Assembly: GCF_027596085.1 (NCBI RefSeq)
Contig: NC_072456.1
Coordinates: forward strand, 19,083,718 to 19,147,717
Direction: 5' to 3'
DNA: 64,000 nt
Origin: Anoplopoma fimbria
Lineage: Eukaryota > Chordata > Actinopteri > Perciformes > Anoplopomatidae
Shown: positions 49,201-61,700 of the stretch, piece after piece
How the letters are laid out: the number at the start of each line of letters is the position of its first letter
How positions within the stretch are numbered: position 1 is the stretch's first letter
Position numbers and translations under genes: made by a program
Notes under the pieces: model-generated
Told to the model about the DNA's origin: nothing
Seen by the model: the letters and a program-made list of their open reading frames with translations, nothing else
The model's database searches: none

Positions 49201-52200
49201 AGTGCTATCTTACAATCATCAAAATATTAAGCTACATACATAATTCCAAATAATAACTCATCAGAATTATTGAAGCTGGTGGTATTCTTATCGTAATTGT
49301 TTAACATAAATACAACTGTTTATATCTTAATACTTTAGACACGGCAGAGCTTCTCTGTAGTCCTTATCTACAGTCTTGTTACTCTCAGCAGCAAACTTCT
49401 TTTTCACCTTGAGCATCTGGGCCAATGACACGCTTTCCTGCTGAGCCATGGACACACCCATCACCCGCTCCACGTCTCCCAGCTGTCGGACTGACTCCTC
49501 AATGGACTCCAGGTAGTGGAGCTCTGCGGCCATACGCTGCTGCAAGACAGCAGGCGAATACTGTAGTTCACCTGAGAGAAAGGAAGAGTGGAGAGGGTGA
49601 GAGAGAGATTAATAAAAGGGTATGTTGGTGGAGTGGGTCAGACCTTTATCTCTACAGTTGTGGAGTTCTGATTCACATAACGTCTGTTGTTTATCATATT
49701 AATATGAGTTTTATCTACCTGTGGTCCTGGGCTCTGCTCTACCACTGCGAGCTGTGGTGCCTGTGTTTGGATTAATTGCCCCCAGAGAGGCACTTCTCAC
49801 AGGCTCACTGGGAGAGTCCGCTTCTGGAGGAGAACCCGGGTATGGAGAGCCAGATGGAGAACCCTGTTTGGGCCTGGCTGCTGTAGACTTCTTACTGTCA
49901 AGACCCAAACTACAAATATAATTAGAAAAAAACAAGAAAGAAAAAAGCTCAGGTAAGTAGTTAATGAAAGATCAATAACTATTGTGAAACCAGACAACAT
50001 GTCCTCTAAAGTGGATGTTTGTAGACTTAAATGTATCACTTTGATGATTTTAAAACCATATAGATTCAGTAAAATACTGTTTTCTAAAACAAAATAATTC
50101 CAATCATTAATACCTAGGAAAAGTGGATCCTTCAAGATTTGCAGAGAGGGTTACCAAAATGGTAAAGAAAGAGCCTCTCGTGCTGCAAACCCTAGAACTG
50201 ACTGAGGCAGCATATCCCTGCTATGAGAGGCCCAGACTATGAATGGCTATATTGTGCTGCTCAGAGATGATTCAGAGGCCAAGGACGGGGTCTAAAGACA
50301 TCAGGATATACTCTACAGGATATACTACCAATAAGGAGGCAGGCTGAGGCACCTTTTTCCCTCAAAGGATAACAATCAGACTCAATTCATATATTATAAT
50401 ACATCAATGTTGGCATGATCTCAATGATAAAACAGTTGGCTGTCAGAACAGAAACATTTATGAATGCTATCTGCCAAAAACCTACAGAGCTCATTGAGAT
50501 ATATGGTTATACTTTTGTTCTTACTACAGAAATAAAACCACTGTAATGAACACTAAGTCAACCCCAAAGTTAACCAACGACCTTCTTTGTAGATGGTGCT
50601 ATAAAAGACACAATCCTGCCAGAAAGTCTTGCCTTTATCATGTCAGACACACAAGCTCCACAGAGTGGCAGGAATCTGCCACCTGGGTTTTAGAATACCA
50701 CTAGAAGGCTCAAATGTCAATACTGGGCACTGAGATTAAAAGAAAAAAAAAAAAACGCTCCTTTCCTTCGGCAGCGGGCCCAAGCTGTGGTGAAGCTGGC
50801 TGACCCGACCAACCACCCTGCAGGCCCCCAAAACAAAATAGCCACTGTTTTCTGTCTTGGGTTGAACTGAAGCCTCTTTTGGTTGCTGGGCACTAAATGG
50901 CTGCTTAAACCCTCAGGCCTTCAACAGAACAGCAAGCCACAAGACTGTTTGGACTGGCAGCCTCAACTAGGGCTCTCCAAGTGCAGTAAAGTGATTAGTC
51001 ATGCCCTGATAAATTAACCTCTGGGTGATACAGTGTATACCAAGTGGAGGATTCTGAGTGGTTGGAAAAAGCAACATTTGAAATGACCAAGTGTTTAAAT
51101 TACATTTCAGTTAAGCTTGGAAAAACAGTGTGGCTTCACAGGCTAATTTCAATATTAATTTGTATCCAGTGAATACAAAAGTTCCAGGAAATAAAGAAAT
51201 ACAATCATCCTGTGACCCTAAAAGATAAAGGATAGCATAAACATATCCCAATGTAAGCCAAAAGCACCATCACTCTTTCCACAAAGCAGTGTTACACTAC
51301 AGGTGACAGAAAACGAGGAGGGAAGGAAATAACAGGCAACTGGATGTGTGGGCAATTTAAACACTGATACCACTGCACAGACTCTTCAATTTGATATTTT
51401 AAGAGATGCTTTGAATTAAAAACACTCAAACTGAAACCTTGCAGGTGGAAAGTTTTACAGCATTAGACGAAACTTAAAGTAACAAACATCCCCTTTAATC
51501 AAGTCTACCAAAGATAGTTACCTTTGTTGAGAAAGCCCTGCAGTTTCCCCTATAGTGTCATTAGAGTGAACACTCCTGCTCTGGCTGTGGGCAGAGCTTT
51601 TGTCTGAGCCCCTCTTCCTGGAGTCAGAGGATAAAGCATCTGATGGAGGTGAGCAGGAACTCCTCTGTTCTTCTACCAGAGTGGCATCACTCTGGTCTGA
51701 TGCTGTTCCTGCAGAGGATTTGAGCAGAGGGATTTGTTAACTACAAAAAAAACAGCATTTGACCACATAGATCATTTTCTTTATTTCTTTTTTTTATAAA
51801 AATGAAAAATAGGAATTGTCAAAGAAATTAAGCAAAACTGTCTATTCTCACCTCTTCTTCTGGCAGAGTGCTTGGAGAAGGGTGAGGAGCCAGATGGTGA
51901 ACCAGAGGACGGATGTGGTGAGTGAACAGATGAGTGAAAGGATGAATGGTGGGAATTGATGCCTCCTGGACTTTTGTCATAAGGAGACCTCCTCATCAGC
52001 TCCTCAAAATGGCTGTTCACACTGACAGTGAGGGAAGAAAAGACGTATGATCAATCACTTTTGAATAAAACTCAGGGTCTGTGACACACAAAAACAAATA
52101 TTTCTAGTGAGCATTGGATAAACGGCAGAGTTAATCCGTCTGAGAGTACTTGTACCAGTTACACCTCATTCTAAGAAACCTGTAAGGGAAAAACTCTGAA

Positions 52201-55200
52201 CTCCAGAATGCAGAGGGGGATTGCTGTCTGAAAGAGCAGCATGAGCTTTCTATTTGTGTGACATGAATGCCATCCAGTGGTCACTTTAAAAACTACCATC
52301 CACTCTTTTTTTTTTTTTTTCTTACCTGCGAGAATTGGAGCCCCTCTTTAACTGGCCACTGGCTCCGCTGCTATGCGATGACACAAAATCATCTTCATAG
52401 ACGGCTGCGTCTACCGGACCATTTCCAGAGTGTAAAGAATGAGCAGAGGGAGAGTTCCTGTCACTCACTGCGGGACAAGGTGGAGATAGAACAGACAGAG
52501 AAATATTTATGATCTTGCCTTTGACTATCTGTATGTCAGTTCTACTATGATAAACATTCAGTGTAGCTCGTATAGTTACATATCATTAAAAAGTTTATCC
52601 ATAAATACCTAATTACGACAACTTTCTCACCATTTCTCATTAGACAGGACACTTATATGGGAACTAACCTGTAACGTGGCCATGAAGATTCCTCGTGAAA
52701 ATGTTGATCACACTTAGAGGGCTTCCTTTGTTCAGCTCCTCCCAGGCTGCTTTGCTGCCGTCATGCTGTGCAAAGGGTGAGCTGAGGGCCGGGCACTTCG
52801 CTGCCTCTCTCTGGAACTCTGACAAACGCTGGTAATCCCTTCTTTGACCCGCGCAGTAGTCCACTGCCTTCAGGCAATCTGCCGATTTAGGAACACGATT
52901 GTTGGAGCGGAGAGGAGGGCTCGCATCATCCTCAGAAAAACTCCCTTCACTCAGAAGAGGACCCTCACTGATGGAACCAGCACTTGAGTCATGGAGATCG
53001 GTCCGATTCTTATCCTTGTCATCTATCAATCCAGACCCTATCCTTTGATCCACTCTCTCTACCTTGTCCAGGCCGTTGACTAGCCTCCTCCTTTCATGTG
53101 TGTAACTGTTGAGAGTTGGCCCTGTTACATCAGCTGTTTGTGGATAAGTCAAATTGGTGTGTGTGCCTTTGTTTTCTTTCTGTCCCCTGAAGGCGTGCAG
53201 ATTGCCTGTTCCTGGAAGAGCTGTGCCATTGTATGAACTATGACCTGTGCTGGTCAAAATCCTCTGGATCCGCATCGCTACGTCATCATTTTCTGGGGTG
53301 GCTGTTTCTGCCCAGTGTCCATCATCAAGGTTAGCCTGAGAGGGTCTAATAGTATCCAAGTCCATTGAAGTTTCAATACCGTAGTTGATCCCCTCCCCAG
53401 CAAGCTTCCGAGCCTCACTCTCTATACGGTTGGAGAGGGAAGCGGCTGTGGCCTTGAGGGCCTCAATGCGGGACATCTTGGTCCGCGACTTGTTGGAAGG
53501 TGGTGTTGCTGGCTGCTGGGTGTGCTTCAGGTCACTAGCTGCCACCGCAGTCTCCAGCCTGAGAAGGTGAGAGAGGAGATGATCACCGAAAGGGGCTAGC
53601 CGACTGCTGCTGGGACCATTGGTAGGTTGGACAGCTGGGCTCAGACGGTCAGGCTGATGCCAAGAGGCAACTCCAATATCCAGATCATTCCTGTAGTGGG
53701 AAGAGCAACAACAGATGGAGAAGTTTAAGGGAAAGACAAGAGATGCAAACAGCTTGCTTTAAAAACAGTGTTTGAATTAAACATATTTAAGTGTATTAGG
53801 CTTGAGCCGATTGGCGATCGGATCGTATATATTGACTATTTGTTTTGTTTCTATGCCGATATCAAATTGATTTGAACTAACTTACCTTCAGAACTTCAAT
53901 ATTATAAAAATAATCTCTGAATATCCACATTCAACAGTGCATTTAGAGATCTGACACCCCGGATCCCCATTCTCAATGTGCTTGCTCAACAAAACTTTGC
54001 TCTGTTATGGACAGGGCTGTAATGATTGTCTTTTTTTTTTTTCTTTACAATCAAAGCTTCCAAACTGTTTGTCATCATATTCTATGATTTTATCAATCAA
54101 AAAAAAAATATGATTATTTAATTGTGATTGTTTAAATGTAATTTTGTGTGCAGCAAGCGGGAGAGAAAACCGCAATGAAATTTTTTTTTTTAAAGGCTAA
54201 ATTCCAACAAATATGGATTCAAGCAGAATATTCCATTGGATAAAAACATTTTGTGAATTTTTTAAATGATAACATCTATTACTTTTTTTTGGACTGATGA
54301 CCCAGGATTTCTGCAGCCAGGACATATACAGCCATTCTGGGAATTGGGTGTACTGTACAATTTTACTTGACATTTGTTTCTGCTCTCCCTTGCAAAGACA
54401 CCTTTATATACTACAGCAAGATATTTTTGCAACTGTAGTTTTAATGAAGAGAAGAAATGTTTTCACGAGTCTGATAAGCAAATGTTAATGGCACAGAGCA
54501 TAATGAACAGAATAGGGGACACACTGTAATGAGATGAAAACTTTAGATGAGAATAACTATAATCACTGAATACACACAGAGAAAAATAATATTTTCTATG
54601 TTTTAAAGCTAAAAGTATTACCCGCAATCATCTTTATTTCCAGTCAATTATTTGAGAAGTTATTTTAACGCATCTAAAATAGGAGCCCTGACTGTGAAAG
54701 TGCCCAAAAAGCCAACCATCTGGAAACAAACAGTTTCTCTGTTTGATACAGTCAGATGATTCCCTAGGATTTATCCCCCACACATTGGGCCTTGTGCAAG
54801 AACCATTTGCATGAGATTCAATCGAAAGTGGCTTGTGAGAGTTTCACCACCGTATTCACTTTCTCCTATTTTGAATTTTTGCATGGCAATAAAAAAAACT
54901 TTACAAGCGGTTCAGACCGGTCATAGGAGTCACTTGCAGTTAGTCTGCTGTTGTCAAAGCCTACGTTTTTAACTTAAGATTGTTTATTTCATTACTTTTC
55001 AGCAATTTTGTGTTAGAAAACCCCATATAAATTGCACCTTATAATTAAAATTAAAATTGAATTCAAAATTGGCTATTGATGCTGTTGTATAACACTTAAA
55101 TATCAATATTAACATCTCAAAGTGCAAAATGACTTTTATGCACCAATTAAAGGTTACTTTGTCTCTGTATATAACTAAGTCAGTGAGAAGATTAACCAGG

Positions 55201-55649
55201 CTCTTGGTAGAGAGCGTGTCTTTAGACAGCTGGCTGATATGGGCAGAGACAGATGGATGGTTCTTCACGTACATCTTCACATGCAGGTTTATGCAAGTCG
55301 CTGTCCAGGCGAACATCCTCTGGAGCCTTAAAATATGGTACTACCATATTTACAGATCTCATGAACACACTCTCAGTTACGCACAGGTTGCATTCATCAT
55401 GTTTATGCTGGTAATTTACACAGTTGTCTGAAGTAAGGAGCGTTTGCTGAATCTGAAGCAGCAAACTCGTACGAGCCCATTGTGCGGAAGTAAGCGAGAG
55501 TTAAGATCAAGAAAATGTTCTTGCATGAGGTCAATTATTTCCAGTAGATACCAGAATGTGTGTTCTGTTGTTGTACTGAGTTGTATGTTGTTTATCTGGG
55601 TGAACAAATTGTTTGTTATTCTGGAGGGTGATGGAGGTGAGCAGGCAGA

Positions 55650-55738
<89 letters not shown>

Positions 55739-58700
55739 CTGGATAATGGAGGAGGTGGCTGGTCATTATAAGACCTGTCACTGCTCGACGGACTCTGTGG
55801 GGCCTCTAGTCTTTTGTTCTCTTTGTCCGACTCTCCTGAGGGCTGGTACATCGGTCTCTGCGGCACAAATGTGTAAACACACATGTCAAATCATATTCTT
55901 TATCTTCTTATTAGATCATATTTTCATTAACTTCCCTTAGTTACTCATTCTACCCCAATGCAGCTTCCATATATATAAATAAGGTAACCATGTGTGATGC
56001 GTATGTACAATACCATTTGACTAGAAGGAGCAGCAGGTTGTGTCTGTGTGGCCTCCTGGTCCAGCTGGGCCTCCTCCAGAAGCAGCTTGGTGTATGTCTC
56101 CTGTAGTCGCTTTTGTACCGGGGCCACAGCCGCGTCGCTAGGAGGGGCCGCGGTTTTAGCTGCTTCTCTTTGCTTCCTGTAGAGGTCCTGCAGTCTCTGG
56201 TTTCTACTCTCTGCCTCTTCTCTCAGTGCCCTCTTCTCTTCTGCTCGACACCGCTTTCTCTCTTCCTGTTGCCTTGAAATGTATTGGCGAACCGTGTCTG
56301 CATCATAGTGTCGTTTTTTCTGCCCCGTGTCAGCAGTCTCTGATTGGTGTGCAGTGGGGCTGGCGCTGTGGCAGCCTCTTGAGGAGCTACCTGCTGCCAC
56401 CGCGGTTCCCCAAACAGAGACTGGAGCCCTTGTTCGTGACCCTGATCCCCCTCTCCCTCTCGTACCGCTGCTCCGTCCCCGGGACCTTTGCCGGGACCTC
56501 TCCTCCCTCTCAGCTGCTTTGCATTCCAGCTGAAGGTCATCAAGTATCCCCTGGATGTCCGCTGATAACAGGTCTGTGCTTGCACCCACTGGAGCCTTCT
56601 CCCGATCTGCAGATGAGGGTGTAGATGGCGTTGTGGAGTGGCTTTTGAATTGAAATCCACGTTGAGGCCTTTCTGTGCTGTTAGGGCGAGGCCGTGGGTT
56701 TGATTCTGAGCGTGGGTCTGAACCTGAGCGGTGACGGGAAGCTGGTGGACATAGGAGAAAACATTTACTAACATAAGAACACACTTTCTAAATAGTTTAA
56801 AGCTAAACTAAGCCTTTGAAGGGGAAGCTAGGTTGATGGCACATTGAAAATGTAAAATTTCCTTTCACAATTCATACCTAATCACGGGTGAAAGTGTTCC
56901 TGGTCTTTAAACACTCTTTTTTTTGTTTAACTAGTAGTAGGCTATACAATTCTTTTAACTATTTTCCGGTAATCTATGATTAATATGTTCAATAAACAGG
57001 TTATTGAAGCTTAAAATACACTGAATGCTGCAACAACTGACAGTTAAAGAGCTCCAAAGCTAGACGCATACTAAATGAGGCTTGGGGGCAGGTTTGCCAT
57101 GGCAACTCTAATCTGGGCCAAATTGAAAATTCCCATCCAGATTTTAAGTATCTAATCCAGACTGTTTTTTGTTTTTTTCAGGACATGTCTGCAGTGAGCC
57201 TCTCCCTGCTCTGCAGTCTCTGGAAATCAGGCCATGTCTAATTGTGCACCCGACCAGAACAGCCAGTCAATCTATATTCCTTCCGGTCAATGGTACCCTG
57301 TACAGATGCAGATAGTGTGTCACTATGAGAGAGTGTGAGACAGAGTCTGAGGCTGTGTGACCAGAGGCAGCCAAAGACTCTTTATTTATTGATATTCTTT
57401 GGCTGGGGCTGTTTTCAGTCTGTGAGTCCCAGACATGCAAAAAAAACTCTGTAAAAGGCTACAGATATAACAGATATGACATTGTCCAAGTACAAAGATT
57501 TACCCCATTACAGGTAAAAGCAACCAGTACAGACAATTTTAGAGGTGAAAGTTCAATAGCAACATGAGAAAACAGATAAAAGTAAAATGAGGAGAGAAGA
57601 TATCTGAAAAAAGGAAGAGGGGGAAGGGAGACGAGAAAATTCACACTGTGGTGATTAAGTCTAGAGTCCTAGATGCCACTCAACGTGAATAATGCAGAGA
57701 AGACATTTTTGACGTCAACCTGACACATTTGAGTGGCTCTTTAAACCCCCTGAGAAAGCTAAACACTTTTTCTATCTATGTCCTTTCTACATCTTGACAT
57801 GCTGGTTAATGACCAGTTTAGAAAAATGGTTACAGCAAAGATGACTGTGTAAGCAAGCTGGGTTGGATGTTGGCCTCATCGATTGGCATAGCATAGCAAT
57901 ATAACATAGGGGTGTAGCTGCATGTATAGAAGGGTAGAGTATAGGTCTCCATGTCCCACCTGTTCTGCTCAGTCTGTCAGCTGGCTGGGATCTGTCCTCC
58001 TCCCTCGGCAGCCTGGGAGCTGGACCCAGTACCATCTTTACCAGCTTTTGGCCCTCCCGCCATGATGCAGGGCTTATCACTACAAAGACATAAAACATTA
58101 TCACCAACGATGCGGCCAGGAGAGAGCATTGAAATTCAATATTGTTCATGTTGACCTTATGGAACATGGCTGCATGTGTTAGCACATAAGTAGACACGAC
58201 AGCACCGGATAAAGTCACCAGAAAATAAATAAAACACAGGAATTAGAGAACGAAGAAACACAAGGAAAAAAAAAAACCATTTAAAAGTGAAGGAGCATTG
58301 CTTTGGTAATAAATGGTCACTTAACCTTATGAAAAACAACATTTAGGCCCAAATTAACACATAGTTATCCCTTCCGATCTCTACTGCTCAGAGTACTACC
58401 ACCAGCCCAGGACAATGAGAGTGTGTAGAATTGCATTTGTGGTGCTCAGAGCTTTGGAAAACTACATTTAATAAACAGCAATGTCTCTTTACATGGGGTA
58501 ATCTCTAGAGCTCTTTTCCCTATGACTGTAATCCACCGAGGTGCAGTTCCTGGTAATGAAGTTGTACATCCACTAACTAAGCAGCTGTTTGTACGGGGTG
58601 GATGAGCAACTGAACCTGACCACAGATTTCAGGGGGCTATTTATAGTGTTGTTCCAGCACGAAAGAGAGAACAGCCAGACTTTAGAAACAGCACAAAAGT

Positions 58701-61700
58701 TGGAACGAACACAAGTAGACACCATGCACAGAGTGAAGGAGAGCTAGAGAATAGGAGAGGTATATTTTACAGTCAGCTTTAAGGATATCCAGATTAGCTT
58801 TTTTGATATATAAACAGAGGAGTATACAGAACTTCCCCTGTGTCCAGGTCTACATAGACACACAGATGAAGATATCTAGCAATAAAGTTTACACATGTGC
58901 CTTTGGAAGCCTCTTTGTGAATGGGGAGGGGGGGAGTTTTCTCAGCTATCTAGCTGAGAAAATACAGCAGCATGTGGCTATGATTCTTTAATGTGGGTGT
59001 CTGTTTGCTACACAACCTGCATGTCACACATACTGAACATTTCTTCAGGGATTAGAGTCTTAACACTGCTTTAGAAGCCAGCAATGCCTTTGCTTAATGT
59101 ACTAGAACACACACAGGCTGTGTATGGGACAACTGAGTAGATGGAAAGAAAACACTGAATACTGTATTGAACACACTGGCTTCTGATGTCGGTCTGACGC
59201 GTTTACAACATTATCACACCAATTAGATTCAAATGAAAGATTTCATTATTGTTGTACATGATTATTTTACCTGGTTTTGCATTAAGGTCAGAGGAAGGAG
59301 CAGCTCTGTGAACCTTCCGGATTGGTTTGGGAGGCCTCCTCTCTTTGGACCTGTCTGCCCTCTGTTCCCTCTGCTGCTGGTTTCTGGATCTGGTGCTCTC
59401 TGTGCACAGAAGACAAAAGCAGAGAATAAACAACAAAAACTGACCAAAAATGTCTCAGTTAAAAAGCTATCAGTTTTTAAAAAACAAGCCCTGTGCCCTG
59501 GGTCAAAATCTCTGAAGCAAAGACTATAAGCATAAATCATGTTTGTTTATGCAACACTCCTCTATAGAAAACAGCTGATACAATATTTGTTGCGCTTCCG
59601 AGAGATCAATACACTTTAATGCCATGCATTCATGTGCAATCATTAGCTTGCTCAGAAAATGGTTGTGTCCTATGCTTACCAGCAAACTGTCGTGACAGGT
59701 CTCTGTATATTTCTCTACTGAGGTTATGGAACTCCTCCTCCTTCCAAACTCTCCCATCGGGAGTCCGGATCTTTGTCTCAGTACTGTTGAAACCTGGGAG
59801 TAAAAAGGATTGAAGATGTAAGCTGTAGCATTCTGTTTCCTACTTTAAAGCAATCATTTGCATTCCTAAAACATTAAGCAATTTACATATTATTATGTCT
59901 TTTTTAACAAAAGGTCAAACAAATAAGAAAATGTAAAGTTTGGGATATATCCTACACTGATAGTACCTTTGTATATAGGTGCAGGCGGTGCAGCTGCTAT
60001 TTTCCGTATTTTTGCAGTGGGCATGTTGCTAGTACCAGCATTGCTACTCCCCACAGCTGCCATAACGGGCTGTTCAAGATAACCCAGCAGCTTCTCTCTC
60101 TCTGCAGCCTCCTCCAGATGTTGCCTCTGCCTTCGAATACGCTCTTTAAGCTTCTCCAGCTTATCATCAGGTTGATGTCGCCTTAGGTTCTCCAGCCGCT
60201 GGGAAGCTGAGCCAGGGCTGGTGGAGGGAGTGCTCTCCCTTCGCTGTGCGGAGCCAGGGGCTGAAGCTAGACATGGGCTTGACTCTTGGCTATCCATACC
60301 GAGTTGTGCTTTTGCAGTGCTTTCCTCCTGCGCCTCCTCCCATGCAGAGACTCTTACACCTGTGAGATGCGACTTCTTTCCAATAGTCCTCAGGGAGTCA
60401 AGGGCTGGCTGGTCATTTAGGTAACGGACCTCTGTGCTCTCCAGAGCCGAGGAGTGTGTGCTGTCAAGGTCCCTGTCCGTCTGTTTGTCCCTGGTGTCTC
60501 TCTGGTAGACCTGCTGGCTAAGCAGTGGATCTGAGGGGGGCGGAGAGGATGGGTGCGAAGACCCTGGCACTGACTGCAGGCTGTAGGTCTCAAGCTGAGA
60601 GGAGGGATGTGGCGGAGGGGTGGCCGCTCTGAACACAAACCAGATTACATGGGATCAGGAAGGGGATCAAGATTTACTCTTAATTTACCAATCACAGAAG
60701 AGTATACAGAAAAGCACATGTTTAGGTGGTCAAAGGGTATAGAAGGAGGGAGTGAAACTCAAGATGTCACTTAAGTTCAATGATGAAAATTATTTAAAAT
60801 GTTTAACCAGAATGAAAAAAAAAGTGGAATTTTCTTTGTAGGGACTTCTGGTCCCTACAAACCCTTGAAAAGATATTCACATTTGAAACCCAGTAATTCT
60901 GTGAAAATACCAGAGACAAAACTTAATGTTTTGCAGTAATACTGGATAAAGCAGAACCTTGAGCTACTGAGGTACCCGCAAGACATTTGGCAACGAGCTA
61001 TTCAGAGGAGATGTCAACAACATATGGTCTCAGAATGGAAAGTCTTAAAGAGCATAGAGCGTTGGGGGACTGACTGTTATTTAGGTGAAAGAGCTCTCCT
61101 GATGTATCAAGTTGAAACAATGAGCTGACGCAATAATTACAATGAAAATATCACAGCCCAGTTGAGGAATAAACACCATCTTATTCTGTTGTCACGCCAC
61201 GGAGCACAAACACAGTATATAGTGAGATTGGTATCATCTAAATACCATTTAAAACAGTAAAATTAATAAAGGGGATTTTAGAATGAAGGTACAATAAAGG
61301 CATTACACTCTTAGGTATAGATTTATTTATTTGGTTTTTTTTGTAGAAGATTTGAAAAACGATTACCAATGTGTTTTGCAATTACAGATATCCAGTTCAG
61401 AGTATGACAGCATATCCAAATAAAGTACCTTAGCTAGAGAGAAGAGGCTAACGATGTGTCAAACATGCATTTTGATGCAGTTTTTGTACCTGTAGGAGGC
61501 TAGCGGTTCCCTGAACTCCACGCTGTTGTTCCTGCGTACATTGCTGTCCTGGGTGGCATTTCTCAGTGGGCTGCGTGAGCTGCTTTTTTCTGGACTCTGC
61601 TGACTTCGCCCCCTGCGCTTTGTAGTTCCTCCATGGTCATCAGCTTGTTGACCATCTGTGATGGAGAAATCAATGTTGAAATAATTATAGTTTGAGTGTG

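Noticed and set aside
49327..49407. Extension of cep350 coding exon 16 to a stop near 49327
   Set aside because: A good donor AAG|GTGAAA gives the conserved continuation into coding exon 17. The extension has no family resemblance.
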